Positions 18,091 through 29,321 of a stretch of 64,000 bases of DNA are shown piece after piece. The notes under the pieces were generated by a model. That model saw only the letters and a program-made list of their open reading frames with translations. It was not told the DNA's origin and made no database searches. The DNA is from Micromonospora cathayae. Its GTDB lineage: Bacteria; Actinomycetota; Actinomycetes; Mycobacteriales; Micromonosporaceae. A program made the position numbers and the translations under genes. The number at the start of each line of letters is the position of its first letter. The first letter of the stretch is position 1. The stretch spans positions 6,477,001-6,541,000 of the forward strand of contig NZ_CP118615.1 of the NCBI RefSeq assembly GCF_028993575.1, read 5' to 3'.

Positions 18091-18878
18091 CCGACGGGCC
18101 GGGTGGCGGCAGCGGCACCGGGGAGGGCCGGATGACCGACGGGGAACGGCTCGACGGCGGGTTCGTCACCGAGGTGCGCCGGGTCGGTGACACCGTCCGC
18201 CGGGTCCGACCGCCCCGGGCGGCGTACGTCGAGGCGCTGCTGGAACACCTCGAGCGGGTCGGGTACCCGGGCGCGCCCCGGTTCCTCGGCACCGACGGGC
18301 GGGGCCGGCAGGTGCTGGGCTTCCTCGCCGGGCACGTGCCGTGGCGGGAACCGGCCGACCCGGCGACCCGCGCGGACCCGGCGCTGACCGCGTTGGCCCG
18401 GCTGCTGCGCGGGCTGCACGACGCCTGCGCCGGCACCGGGCTGGCCGGCGACGCGGAGACCGTCTGCCACCGCGACCTGTCCCCGAAGAACACCGTCTAC
18501 CGGGACACCGGTACCGGCCTGCTTCCGGTGGCGTTCCTGGACTGGGACCTCGCCGGTCCGGGCCGCCGGATCGAGGACGTCGCCTTCGCCGCCTGGCACT
18601 GGGCCGACCTGGGTGCCGGAGCCGACCCGGCGGAACTGGGCCGACGGGCCCGGGTGCTCTGCGACGGGTACGCGGCACCACTGCCCCGTACCGAACTGGT
18701 CGACGTGATGCTGGCGCAGCTCGACGGCACCTGGCGGGGCATCGACGCCGGGGCGGACCGGGGCGAGCCGGCGATGCTGCGGCTGCGCGCCCTCGGCGTG
18801 GTCGACACCGTCCGGGCCTGGCACGCCTGGCTGGGCACCCACCGCCACGCCACCGAAACCGCCCTGCTCGGCGGCTGA
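18087..18878 (+). CDS. Aminoglycoside phosphotransferase (APH)-family kinase
   Basis: This is an APH-type small-molecule kinase fold. It has the Brenner motif HRDLSPKNTVY near residue 132 and a metal-binding FLDWDLAGPGRRIEDVAF, plus a conserved tryptophan-rich AWHWADLG. The substrate is unknown; many such proteins are not resistance enzymes. The ATG at 18087 overlaps the previous stop (ATGA). An in-frame ATG at 18132 has GGGAGGG 4 nt upstream and lies in a repeated copy of the same start context (CCGGATGACCGACGG occurs at both), so either could be used. Confidence 0.75.
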   Translation: MTDGPGGGSGTGEGRMTDGERLDGGFVTEVRRVGDTVRRVRPPRAAYVEALLEHLERVGYPGAPRFLGTDGRGRQVLGFLAGHVPWREPADPATRADPALTALARLLRGLHDACAGTGLAGDAETVCHRDLSPKNTVYRDTGTGLLPVAFLDWDLAGPGRRIEDVAFAAWHWADLGAGADPAELGRRARVLCDGYAAPLPRTELVDVMLAQLDGTWRGIDAGADRGEPAMLRLRALGVVDTVRAWHAWLGTHRHATETALLGG

Positions 18879-18882
18879 CGGC

Positions 18883-18923
18883 GGTACACCGGGGCACCCG
18901 GCCAGCGGGTGCCCCGGCGTACC
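18883..18923. terminator. Bidirectional hairpin between APH gene and leuS
   Basis: Arms 18883-18899 and 18907-18923 pair over 17 bp with a single mismatch, around the loop GGCCAGC. The core is CCGGGGCACCC / GGGTGCCCCGG. It fills nearly the whole gap between two convergent stop codons. There is no T-tract, as is common for actinobacterial terminators. Confidence 0.7.
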
Positions 18924-18925
18924 GG

Positions 18926-21760
<2,835 letters not shown>

Positions 21761-21908
21761 GGCGTCTCCTCGCTTCGCTCGTGGCCGCCGTGGTCCCGGC
21801 GGGCGGCGCCAGGCGCGCCGGGTGGGCCGACGCCTCGGCCGTGCTGGTGACGTCGCCCGCGGTGGGCGCGTCAGGTCCGGAAAACAGCTGTGGTCCTGCT
21901 CAGGGCAC

Positions 21909-21934
21909 AAAAAAGCCCCTCGCGCAGGAGGGGC
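21909..21934 (-). terminator. Attenuator terminator upstream of leuS
   Basis: On the minus strand GCCCCTC and GAGGGGC (positions 21928-21934 and 21915-21921) pair with a 6-nt loop and are followed by six T residues (21914-21909). This is a textbook intrinsic terminator, rare in such GC-rich DNA. It lies between a short leucine-rich leader ORF and leuS, so it is best read as a transcription attenuator. Confidence 0.88.
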
Positions 21935-21935
21935 C

Positions 21936-21969
21936 GCCGTGCTGTCGCGCGTCAGCGCATCAGCACGGC
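21936..21969 (-). promoter_or_regulatory. Leader hairpin (pause or alternative fold) of the leuS attenuator
   Basis: Perfect 9-bp arms GCCGTGCTG and CAGCACGGC (plus-strand positions 21936-21944 and 21961-21969) form a hairpin whose 5' arm, in the RNA, overlaps the last codons of the leader peptide. A ribosome at the leader stop or stalled at the Leu codons would open or leave this arm. That would switch the fold around the downstream terminator. The exact alternative pairing was not derived. Confidence 0.6.
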
Positions 21970-21998
21970 CCGGTAAGGAGCAGGAAGAATCCGGCCAT
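21960..21998 (-). CDS. leuS leader peptide ([12 protein letters not shown])
   Basis: This is a 12-codon ORF read as [12 protein letters not shown]-stop. The three consecutive leucine codons CTG CTC CTT sit just before the leader hairpin and the T-tailed terminator, which is the arrangement of ribosome-mediated attenuation. Leucine attenuators before leuS have been predicted in actinobacteria. TACACT (22006-22011) 7 nt upstream of the ATG suggests the transcript starts at or next to the ATG. Translation is inferred from layout and codon content. Confidence 0.8.
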   Translation of the reverse strand: MAGFFLLLTGPC

Positions 21999-22005
21999 GA
22001 CCGGC

Positions 22006-22011
22006 AGTGTA
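22006..22011 (-). promoter_or_regulatory. -10 element of the leuS leader transcript
   Basis: TACACT on the minus strand ends 7 nt before the leader-peptide ATG. No convincing -35 is visible at 17 nt. Transcription would begin at about position 21999, giving an essentially leaderless leader peptide. Confidence 0.5.
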
Positions 22012-22318
22012 CCGCCTCGGGCCGGGCCCGGCGCTCGCAGTATTGCCGCCCCGGGCCCCACGGCCCCCGGCCGGCATCCGGGCACGGCCCGGGGGTGGCC
22101 GGGAGTCGCGCCGGGCCGAACCCCCCAGATCACCCAGCAGACGGTTATTCGGTGCGTAACCGACCGTCTACCTGCGGCGTTCGGCGTTGCCGGGAAACAT
22201 GGTTAGCCTGAGATACCAGTTATTTCCTGCGGCATACGAGGCTCGACGTCGCGAACCCAACGGCGGGTCCAGGTGCTCTTCTACAGAGCTGCCGTCCAGG
22301 CGACGAGGAGGAGGCCCG
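22012..22318 (+). promoter_or_regulatory. Upstream region of the MoxR operon, with nested dyads
   Basis: No gene is seen here. An outer dyad AGACGGT / ACCGTCT (22139-22145, 22163-22169) encloses an inner dyad GGTTA / TAACC (22143-22147, 22157-22161). These are in the right place for control of the MoxR operon. A clear -35/-10 pair was not identified. The stretch 22170-22310 is locally less GC-rich than its surroundings. Confidence 0.4.
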
Positions 22319-23368
22319 TTGACACAACAGACCTGGGACGAGGTGGGCGGCGTGCTGCCGCACGACGAGTTCCGCGCCGCCAGCGAGGCCATCGTGGCCA
22401 ACATCGAGCAGGTCATCGAGGGCAAGAAGGCCACCGTACGGCTGGCCCTGGCGGTCCTGCTCGCCGAGGGGCACCTGCTCATCGAGGACGTCCCCGGGGT
22501 CGGCAAGACCAAGCTCGCCAAGGCCATGGCCCGCTCGATCGACTGCTCGGTACGCCGCATCCAGTTCACTCCTGACCTGCTGCCCAGTGACGTGACCGGG
22601 GTCAGCGTCTACAACCAGGAGACCCACGACTTCGAGTTCCGGCCGGGCGCGGTCTTCGCCAACCTGGTCGTCGGTGACGAGATCAACCGGGCCTCGCCGA
22701 AGACCCAGTCCGCGCTGCTGGAGTGCATGGAGGAGCGGCAGGTCACCGTCGACGGCGTCACGTACCAGCTCCAGACGCCGTTCATGGTGATCGCCACCCA
22801 GAACCCGATCGAGATGGAGGGGACGTACCCCCTGCCGGAGGCGCAGCGCGACCGGTTCACCGCGCGGATCGCGATGGGCTACCCCGGCCCGGAGGCCGAG
22901 CTGGCCATGCTGGACGGACACGGCGCCGTCGACCCGCTGCACGAGCTGCGGCCGGTCTCCGACGCGGCGATCGTCCGGCAGCTCATCGCCACGGTCCGCG
23001 AGGTGCACGTCGCCGACGCCGTCAAGCAGTACGCGATCGACCTGGTCACCGCCACCCGCGAGGCCCCCGACCTGCGGCTGGGCGCGTCCCCCCGGGCCAC
23101 CCTGCAACTGCTGCGCACCGCCCGCGCGGTGGCCGCCCTGGAGGGCCGGGACTACGTCCTCCCCGACGACCTCCAGGCGCTCGCGGTGCCGGTGCTCGCG
23201 CACCGGATCATCCCGACCGCCGACGCGCAGCTGGCCCGGCGGACCACCGACGCGATCGTCTCCGACCTGGTGCACCGGCTCCCGGTGCCGAACGAACGCA
23301 AACGCTCCCCCTACGACACCCGCCCGACCGGCGAGAACGGCCGCTCCGCGTACGAGCCCCGGCGGTGA
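22319..23368 (+). CDS. MoxR-family AAA+ ATPase
   Basis: MoxR ATPases act as chaperone-like assembly factors, usually beside DUF58 proteins. The 349-residue protein has Walker A EDVPGVGKTKLAKA near residue 58, Walker B LVVGDEINRASPKTQ, sensor 1 VIATQNPIEMEG and the C-terminal AAA_lid_2 domain. The TTG at 22319-22321 is chosen because GAGGAGGAGG lies 4-5 nt upstream. A longer frame from 22187 adds 44 unconserved residues. It is the first gene of a three-gene operon with DUF58 and transglutaminase genes, a widespread actinobacterial arrangement. Confidence 0.92.
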   Translation: MTQQTWDEVGGVLPHDEFRAASEAIVANIEQVIEGKKATVRLALAVLLAEGHLLIEDVPGVGKTKLAKAMARSIDCSVRRIQFTPDLLPSDVTGVSVYNQETHDFEFRPGAVFANLVVGDEINRASPKTQSALLECMEERQVTVDGVTYQLQTPFMVIATQNPIEMEGTYPLPEAQRDRFTARIAMGYPGPEAELAMLDGHGAVDPLHELRPVSDAAIVRQLIATVREVHVADAVKQYAIDLVTATREAPDLRLGASPRATLQLLRTARAVAALEGRDYVLPDDLQALAVPVLAHRIIPTADAQLARRTTDAIVSDLVHRLPVPNERKRSPYDTRPTGENGRSAYEPRR

Positions 23369-23371
23369 GGC

Positions 23372-24670
23372 GTGCGTGACGGGCTGCGCGGGCTGACCAC
23401 CCGGGGCCGGTCGTTCCTGGCCGCCGCGGTGGCCGCGGCGATCTCGGCCCTGATCCTCGGCGAGCGGGACCTGCTCCGGGTGGCGGTGCTGCTGGCCGTG
23501 CTGCCGCTGCTCGCCGCCGCCTACGTCGGCCGCAGCCGCTACAAGCTGGCCTGCGTACGCTCGCTGGACCCGCACCGCGCGCCGGTCGGGGCCAGTTCCC
23601 GGGTGGTGCTGCGGTTGCAGAACATGTCCCGGCTGCCCACCGGCACGCTGCTGCTGGAGGACCGGCTGCCGTACGCGCTGGGCAGCCGACCCCGGGTGGT
23701 GCTGGAACGCCTCGGCGGGTACCAGGCCAGTTCGGTGGCGTACACGGTCCGCGCCGACGTGCGCGGCCGGTACGACGTGGGCCCGCTCGGGGTGCGGATG
23801 ACCGACCCGTTCGGGCTCTGCGAGCTGAGCCGGGCCTTCCCCAGCACCGACCGGCTCACCGTCATCCCGCAGGTCACGCCGCTGCCGTCGATCCGGCTCC
23901 CCGGCGAGTACGCCGGCAGCGGCGACAGCCGGGCCCGCTCGGTGGCGGTGCACGGCGAGGACGACGCGGCGACCCGGGAGTACCGGATGGGTGACGACCT
24001 GCGCCGGGTGCACTGGAAGTCCACCGCCCGCACCGGGGAGCTGATGGTGCGCCGGGAGGAGCAGCCGTGGGAGAGCCGGGCCACGGTGGTGCTGGACACC
24101 CGCGCGTACGGGCACCGGGGTGACGGGCCGACGGCGAGCTTCGAGTGGGCGGTGTCGGCCGCCGCGAGCATCACCGTGCACCTGCGGCAGGCCGGCTACA
24201 AGCTGCGCCTGGTCACCGGCTCCGGGGCGGACGTGGACGCGGCCGAGGCCGCCGGGGACGGCGTGGTCCTCGACCATCTCGCCGAGGTCCGGCTGGAGCA
24301 GCGGGGCGAGCTGGCCTCGCTGGTGGAGCGGGTACGCCAGCGCGCCGACGGCGGTCTGATCATCGCGCTGCTCGGCTCGTTGAGCACCGCCGAGGCCGAG
24401 TTGCTGGCCGCGCTGCGTGGCAACGGGGCCACCTGTGTGGCCTTCCTGCTGGACAGTTCGACCTGGTTGAGCCTGCCCGACCGGGCGCGGGCCGAGGCGG
24501 AGCAGGCGCACGCCGCCGCCGCGCTCGCCCTGTTGCAGGGCGGCTGGCGGGTGATCGGGGTCGACCACGGCAGCCAGCTTCCGGCGCTCTGGCCGCAGGC
24601 GGCCCGGGGTTCGCAGGGCTTCGCCATGCGGGCCGCGTTGGCCGAGACGGTGGCCGGTGGCGTGAAGTGA
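23372..24670 (+). CDS. DUF58 (MoxR-associated) membrane protein
   Basis: This 432-residue protein has two N-terminal membrane segments (about 13-50). A DUF58 / von Willebrand A-like region follows with the signature REYRMGDDLRRVHWKSTAR near residue 208 and the D-T-R stretch VVLDTRAYG. DUF58 proteins are regular partners of MoxR ATPases, but their substrate is not established. The GTG start lies 3 nt after the MoxR stop, inside GGTGAGG. The operon order MoxR, DUF58, transglutaminase suggests a membrane-associated assembly or wall-maturation unit. Confidence 0.85.
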   Translation: MRDGLRGLTTRGRSFLAAAVAAAISALILGERDLLRVAVLLAVLPLLAAAYVGRSRYKLACVRSLDPHRAPVGASSRVVLRLQNMSRLPTGTLLLEDRLPYALGSRPRVVLERLGGYQASSVAYTVRADVRGRYDVGPLGVRMTDPFGLCELSRAFPSTDRLTVIPQVTPLPSIRLPGEYAGSGDSRARSVAVHGEDDAATREYRMGDDLRRVHWKSTARTGELMVRREEQPWESRATVVLDTRAYGHRGDGPTASFEWAVSAAASITVHLRQAGYKLRLVTGSGADVDAAEAAGDGVVLDHLAEVRLEQRGELASLVERVRQRADGGLIIALLGSLSTAEAELLAALRGNGATCVAFLLDSSTWLSLPDRARAEAEQAHAAAALALLQGGWRVIGVDHGSQLPALWPQAARGSQGFAMRAALAETVAGGVK

Positions 24671-24680
24671 GGGGGGACGA

Positions 24681-27155
24681 GTGATCGCGAACCGGGGTCT
24701 CGGCCTGGTGGCGGCGGTGGCCACGCTGCTCGCCGCCGCGCCGCTGTCGGCCATCTTCCAACGCTGGACGTGGCTGGTGCAGGCGACCATCGCGGTGGCG
24801 GTGGTGGCCGGGGTGGCCGCGCTGCTGCGGATGGTGCGGGCCCCGCTGTGGGGTCAGGTGCTCGGCATGGTGGCCGGGCTGCTGCTCGCGTTGACCTGGA
24901 TGTTCCCCAGCGGCGGCGAACTGGCCGCCGTCCTGCCCACCCCGGCCACCATCGCGCACTTCGGCGAGCTGACCAGCGGCTCGGTGCAGGACATGCGGTC
25001 GTACGGGGTGAAGGTGCCCGACACCGACCCGCTGCTGTTCATCACGGTGCTGGGCGTCGGCTCGGTGGCGGTGGTGGTCGACGTGCTCGCGGTGGGGCTG
25101 CGCCGGCCGGCCCTGGCCGGGCTGCCGATGCTCGCCATCTACTCGGTCCCGGTGGCCGTCTACGTCGACAGCGTCCCCCCGGTGCCGTTCGTGATCGGCG
25201 CGGCCGGTTACCTCTGGCTGCTGGTCAGCGACAACATCGACCGGGTACGCCGGTTCGGCCGCCGGTTCACCGGTGACGGCCGCGACGTCGACGTGTGGGA
25301 GTCGTCCCCGCTGGCCAGCGCCGGCCGCCGGCTGGCGGTGGTCGGGGTGGTGGCCGCGGTACTGCTGCCGTTGGCCGTGCCCGGCATGACCGGTGGCCTG
25401 CTGGACCGGCTGCAATCGTCGGGTGGCACCGGCAGCGGAGGCAACGGCATCGGTGGCGGTCCCGGCCGGGTGGACCTGTTCGCCGGGCTGAAGGGCCAGC
25501 TCAACCAGAACGAGGTGGCCGACCTGGTCAAGGTGACCACCAACGAGCCGGACCCGTTCTACCTGCGCTTCGGGGTCGCCGACGTCCTGCGGGAGAACGG
25601 CTTCGGGGTACGCGGCCCGGCCGGCCGGTCGGTCACCCGGGACCTGCCCGACCCGACCGAGGGGATCCCCGCCGGCGTCCGGCAGCAGCAGTACCGGGCC
25701 ACCGTGGAGGTCACCCGCACCCTCGACATGCCGCTGATGCCGGTCTACGCCGATCCGGTCCGCATCCAGGGGTTGGGTGGCGGCTGGCTCTACGACTCGA
25801 ACCAGCAGGTCGTCTTCTCCAACCGGGACAACTCGCGGGGCAAGCGCTACGAGTTCGACTACGTGCGGTCCCTCTACACCCCGGAGCTGCTGCGCCGGGC
25901 CGACCCGCTGTCCGCCACCGACCCGATGGTGCAGCAGTTCACCGACACCCCGGCGGCCCCCGAGGTGGACGCGTTGGTCGAGGAGCTGATCAGCGGCCGG
26001 GACACCGACTACGACCGGGTCCGGGCGATCTACGAGCACTTCTCGGTGAAGAACGGGTTCAGCTACTCGCTGCGGACCGAGGGCGGCACCAGCGGCAAGG
26101 ACATCGTCGACTTCCTCACCAACAAGGTCGGCTTCTGCCAGCAGTACGCCGCCGCGATGGCCTGGCTGGTCCGGGCGGCCGGCATCCCGGCCCGGGTGGC
26201 GTTCGGCTTCACCAACGGCACCAGCCAGGACGAGGGCAGCTACGTGCTGACCAACCGGAACCTGCACGCCTGGACCGAGGTGTACTTCGACGACATCGGC
26301 TGGGTGCCCTTCGACGCCACCCCGGCGTACGGGGTGCCGGGCAACGCCCGCCCGGACTGGGCGCCGGACAACGACGCGCCGGACCCGGTCACCCCGGTGC
26401 CCGGCACCAGCACGGCACCGGACGCGACCGACCCGTCGGCCGGGCCGGCCGGGCCGGACGACCCGAACCGCAACATCGACGAGGGCGTGCTCCCGCAGAC
26501 CGGTGGCCCGGTGGAGCAGGCTCCGGTCTGGCCGTGGTGGACGGTGGGCGGGCTGGCCCTGCTGGTACTGCTCGCGGTGCCGGCGCTGCGCCGGTTGGCG
26601 CTGCGCCGCCGGCGGGGCACCCCGGTGGCCGCCGCACCGGTCACCCCGGCGGTGGTCGGTCCGGCCGGTCCGGCCGGGGCGGCCGGCCGGATGACGGTGG
26701 TCGGCGCGGACGCCGACCGGGCCCGCGCGCAGGCGCACGCCGCCTGGGACGAGCTGCTCGACACCCTGCTGGACTACCGGGTACGGGTGGACCGGACGGA
26801 AACCCCCCGGGCGACCGCGGACCGGCTGGTCCGGGAGACCCTGACCGGGGACGATCCGGCCGCCACGGCGGTCCGGCTGCTCGGCCGGGCGGAGGAGCGG
26901 GCCCGGTACGCCCGGGACCCGATGGCCGGCGGGGAGCTGTATCCGGCGCTCGGGGCCATCCGACGGGCCCTGGGGGCGCGGGCCGACCGGCGGACCCGGA
27001 TCATCGCGGCCACGCTGCCACCGTCGGTCCTGCTGCGGTGGCGGAACACCGTCACCGACACCTCGACCCGACTGGTGACGGCCACCGGCCGGGTCCGGAG
27101 CCGGCTGCTGCGCTGGAACCCCCGACGGTTGCTGGCGGGTCGCCCGGCCCGCTGA
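24681..27155 (+). CDS. Membrane transglutaminase-like protein (TgpA-type)
   Basis: This 824-residue protein has six hydrophobic segments (about 5-220), an extracytoplasmic transglutaminase-like domain, a further membrane segment (about 612-635) and a cytoplasmic C-terminal DUF4129 region. The papain-like triad is Cys in VGFCQQYAAAM near 484, His in NLHAWTEVYF near 528 and Asp in WVPFDATPAYG near 542. The GTG start follows GGGGGGACGA. It lies 10 nt after the DUF58 gene. Substrates of this family are generally unknown; a cell-envelope role is inferred from topology. Confidence 0.87.
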   Translation: MIANRGLGLVAAVATLLAAAPLSAIFQRWTWLVQATIAVAVVAGVAALLRMVRAPLWGQVLGMVAGLLLALTWMFPSGGELAAVLPTPATIAHFGELTSGSVQDMRSYGVKVPDTDPLLFITVLGVGSVAVVVDVLAVGLRRPALAGLPMLAIYSVPVAVYVDSVPPVPFVIGAAGYLWLLVSDNIDRVRRFGRRFTGDGRDVDVWESSPLASAGRRLAVVGVVAAVLLPLAVPGMTGGLLDRLQSSGGTGSGGNGIGGGPGRVDLFAGLKGQLNQNEVADLVKVTTNEPDPFYLRFGVADVLRENGFGVRGPAGRSVTRDLPDPTEGIPAGVRQQQYRATVEVTRTLDMPLMPVYADPVRIQGLGGGWLYDSNQQVVFSNRDNSRGKRYEFDYVRSLYTPELLRRADPLSATDPMVQQFTDTPAAPEVDALVEELISGRDTDYDRVRAIYEHFSVKNGFSYSLRTEGGTSGKDIVDFLTNKVGFCQQYAAAMAWLVRAAGIPARVAFGFTNGTSQDEGSYVLTNRNLHAWTEVYFDDIGWVPFDATPAYGVPGNARPDWAPDNDAPDPVTPVPGTSTAPDATDPSAGPAGPDDPNRNIDEGVLPQTGGPVEQAPVWPWWTVGGLALLVLLAVPALRRLALRRRRGTPVAAAPVTPAVVGPAGPAGAAGRMTVVGADADRARAQAHAAWDELLDTLLDYRVRVDRTETPRATADRLVRETLTGDDPAATAVRLLGRAEERARYARDPMAGGELYPALGAIRRALGARADRRTRIIAATLPPSVLLRWRNTVTDTSTRLVTATGRVRSRLLRWNPRRLLAGRPAR

Positions 27156-27171
27156 TCCGTACGCCCGGGAC

Positions 27172-27219
27172 GACGCCCGGTCGATCCACCCGCCTGGACG
27201 GGTCGGTCGGCCGGGCGTC
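27172..27219 (+). terminator. Nested hairpin after the MoxR-DUF58-transglutaminase operon
   Basis: Arms GACGCCCGG (27172-27180) and CCGGGCGTC (27211-27219) are perfect and enclose a smaller ACCCG / CGGGT hairpin. It starts 17 nt after the stop codon. The stem is followed by CTCGCTTCTC and has no long T-tract. Confidence 0.55.
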
Positions 27220-27371
27220 CTCGCTTCTCGGCTGCCCCGGGACTGGTGCCGCGCCGGGAGGCGGGGCCGGCCGGAGCGGCGAACCGGCGGCGTCAGATCA
27301 CGGACAGCACCCGGCCCGGCGGCCGCTGAACGGTACCCGCAGGGCGCAGGCGCGCGCCGACGCGGGACGTC

Positions 27372-27413
27372 GGGCAGCGGGCAGCGGGCAGCGGGCAGCG
27401 GGCAGCGGGCAGC
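27372..27413. repeat. GGGCAGC x6 microsatellite
   Basis: Six exact head-to-tail copies of a 7-bp unit lie in noncoding DNA. The unit length is not a multiple of three and the copies are perfect, so copy number is probably variable by slippage. Confidence 0.9.
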
Positions 27414-27428
27414 GGGAAAACGCGACCG

Positions 27429-27464
27429 GCCGCCGGTCCCCGCCCGAGGGCCGGGACCGGCGGC
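27429..27464. terminator. 12-bp hairpin before the DUF3040 stop
   Basis: GCCGCCGGTCCC (27429-27440) and GGGACCGGCGGC (27453-27464) form a perfect stem with a 12-nt loop. The hairpin lies 30 nt downstream of the DUF3040 stop in the minus direction. It has no T-tract; terminator use is inferred from position. Confidence 0.5.
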
Positions 27465-27494
27465 ACCGGGCGCGTCGCCCGCGTCAGTGGCTGG

Positions 27495-27917
27495 TCAGCG
27501 GTGCCCTTCCGGGCGTTGCCGCCAGCGGTCCTCCAGCCGGTCGAACAGCGACGACTTCCGGCCGCTGCGCCCCCCACCACCACGGGGACGACGGCGACCG
27601 CCGCCGCCACCACTGGCGGTGGTGCCACCGACCACGTGCAGGTCGGGTGACTGCGCCCGGCGGTGCGACTGCACCGCGAAGGCCGCCGAGGCCAGCATCA
27701 CGACGAAACCCGCCACCGCGAGCGGCGGAGTCTTGATCACCGCACCGTAGACCAACAGGGCCAGGCCAGCGATGATCACGCCGGCAGCGACGAGCAGACG
27801 ACGCCGCGCATGGAAACGCGGGTCGCTGGCGCGCACGGCCGAGGCGAATTTGGGGTCCTCGGCAAGCGACCGCTCGATCTGCTCGAACAGCCGCTGCTCG
27901 TGCTCCGAGAGCGGCAC
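27495..27917 (-). CDS. DUF3040 membrane protein
   Basis: This is a 140-residue DUF3040 protein with the family N-terminus MPLSEHEQRLFEQIERSLAEDPKFA. Two membrane segments (about 43-60 and 66-83) follow, then a Gly/Arg-rich basic cytoplasmic tail (GGGGGRRRPRGGGG). Function is unknown. The family is actinobacterial, and the SEHEQ motif faces the cytoplasm. It lies downstream of dinB in the same direction with a 115-nt gap, so it probably has its own promoter. Confidence 0.85.
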   Translation of the reverse strand: MPLSEHEQRLFEQIERSLAEDPKFASAVRASDPRFHARRRLLVAAGVIIAGLALLVYGAVIKTPPLAVAGFVVMLASAAFAVQSHRRAQSPDLHVVGGTTASGGGGGRRRPRGGGGRSGRKSSLFDRLEDRWRQRPEGHR

Positions 27918-28032
27918 GGCACTCCTCCCCGGTCACGTTGGTCGGCCCGCTCGGACCGACAGACCGTGGCAGCCAACCGGCTGCTTACCCGCCAGTCTAC
28001 GAGGGGCCTCGCGCGTCGGAAAGCGGGACGAC

Positions 28033-29292
28033 CTATGGCCGGGGTGGATTTTCGGGTCGACGGCCGTCACGGCACTCCAGAAGACTTGCCGGACCTATGA
28101 CGGACCGCCCGAATCGGGCAGCCGCGGCGTCCGCGGCGGCCTCCGCCTCCCGCCAACCGTGCTCCGGCGCGCCCAGGGCCAACTGCCGGGGTGTCGCGCC
28201 GGCGTCGCTGAGCCCCTCGGCGCGTACCCCGACCAGACGGACGGGTTGCCCGGGGGCGAGCGCGGCGTAGAGCGCCCAGACGGTGTCGAACATCTCCCGG
28301 GCCACGTCGGTGGGGTTACCCAGGGTGCGGGACCGGCTGAGCGTGGTGAAGTCGGCCAGCCGGACCTTCAGCGACACCGTACGGCCGACCTGACCGGCCC
28401 GGCGCAACCGGACGCCGACCTTGTCGGCCAGGGCGAGCAGGGCCCGGCGGATCTGCTGCGGGTCGGCGACGTCGGTGTCGAAGGTGACCTCCGCCCCGAT
28501 CGACTTCTCCACCTGCTCGGGGCTGACCCGGCGGGGGTCCCGCCCGTGGGCCAGTTCGCGCAGGTGCGCGGCGGCGGCCTCGCCCACCGCCCGGCGGAGC
28601 ATGCCCGGCGGCGCCTCGGCGAGGTCACCGATGGTGGTCAGGCCCAGCCGGCGCAGGGTCTCGGCGGAGCGCTCGCCGACCCCCCACAGGGCGTCCACCG
28701 GCAGCGGGTGCAGGAACTCCAGCACCCGGGTGGCGGGGACCACCAGCAGGCCGTCCGGTTTGGCCCGGGTGGAGCCCAGCTTCGCCACGAACTTGGTCGG
28801 GGCCACCCCCACCGAGCAGGTCAGCTGCTGTTCCCGCACGATCCGCTCGCGGATCGTGCGGGCGATCTCGGCGGGCCGGCCGAACAGCCGCCGGGCCCCC
28901 GCCACGTCGAGGAACGCCTCGTCCAGCGAGAGCGGCTCGACCAGCGGAGTGACGTCCCGGAAGATCCGCATCACCGCCTCGGACGCGGCCCGGTAGGCGG
29001 CCGGGTCCGGGGGAAGGAAGACCGCGTGCGGGCACAGGGCGCGGGCCCGTGCCGTCGGCATCGCGCTGCGGACGCCGTACCGGCGGGCGGGGTAGCTGGC
29101 CGAGGAGACCACCCCGCGCGGCCCGACGCCGCCGACCACCACCGGCCTGCCGCGCAGCTCGGGCCGGCGGCGCACCTCGACGGAGGCGTAGAACGCGTCC
29201 ATGTCGACGTGCAGGATCGGGCAGTCGGTGTCGTCGGCGTCGGGGCCGAAGCGCGGGTCACCGCCGCGCGGCAACGACTGGCTGCGTCCCAC
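28033..29292 (-). CDS. dinB: DNA polymerase IV (Y family)
   Basis: DinB is a translesion DNA polymerase. The 419-residue protein has the catalytic N-terminal motif HVDMDAFYASVE near residue 28 and the catalytic pair in EPLSLDEAFLDV near 115. It also has the helix-hairpin-helix thumb GVGERSAETLRRLGL and the little-finger domain. A weak clamp-binding-like RQLALG lies near the C-terminus, differing from the usual QLPLF. The GTG start has TAGCCT (29299-29304) 6 nt upstream and no ribosome site, so transcription is probably leaderless. No SOS box was seen. Confidence 0.94.
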   Translation of the reverse strand: MGRSQSLPRGGDPRFGPDADDTDCPILHVDMDAFYASVEVRRRPELRGRPVVVGGVGPRGVVSSASYPARRYGVRSAMPTARARALCPHAVFLPPDPAAYRAASEAVMRIFRDVTPLVEPLSLDEAFLDVAGARRLFGRPAEIARTIRERIVREQQLTCSVGVAPTKFVAKLGSTRAKPDGLLVVPATRVLEFLHPLPVDALWGVGERSAETLRRLGLTTIGDLAEAPPGMLRRAVGEAAAAHLRELAHGRDPRRVSPEQVEKSIGAEVTFDTDVADPQQIRRALLALADKVGVRLRRAGQVGRTVSLKVRLADFTTLSRSRTLGNPTDVAREMFDTVWALYAALAPGQPVRLVGVRAEGLSDAGATPRQLALGAPEHGWREAEAAADAAAARFGRSVIGPASLLECRDGRRPENPPRP

Positions 29293-29321
29293 CCCGGCAG
29301 GCTATCCCCCGGGTACGACGG

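Larger units (their letters stand above)
27220..27494. other. Gene-free region between convergent operons
   Basis: No gene is supported here. The region contains six perfect tandem copies of GGGCAGC (27372-27413) and, closer to the DUF3040 stop, a perfect 12-bp hairpin (27429-27440 / 27453-27464). It is otherwise low-complexity GC-rich DNA. Confidence 0.6.

Noticed and set aside
22220..24790. 856-codon open frame antisense to the MoxR and DUF58 genes
   Set aside because: Residue composition is shadow-like (Gly/Arg/Val/Asp repeats) and both sense genes are well supported.
27372..27413. Possible CRISPR or iteron array
   Set aside because: It is a simple 7-bp microsatellite without spacers.
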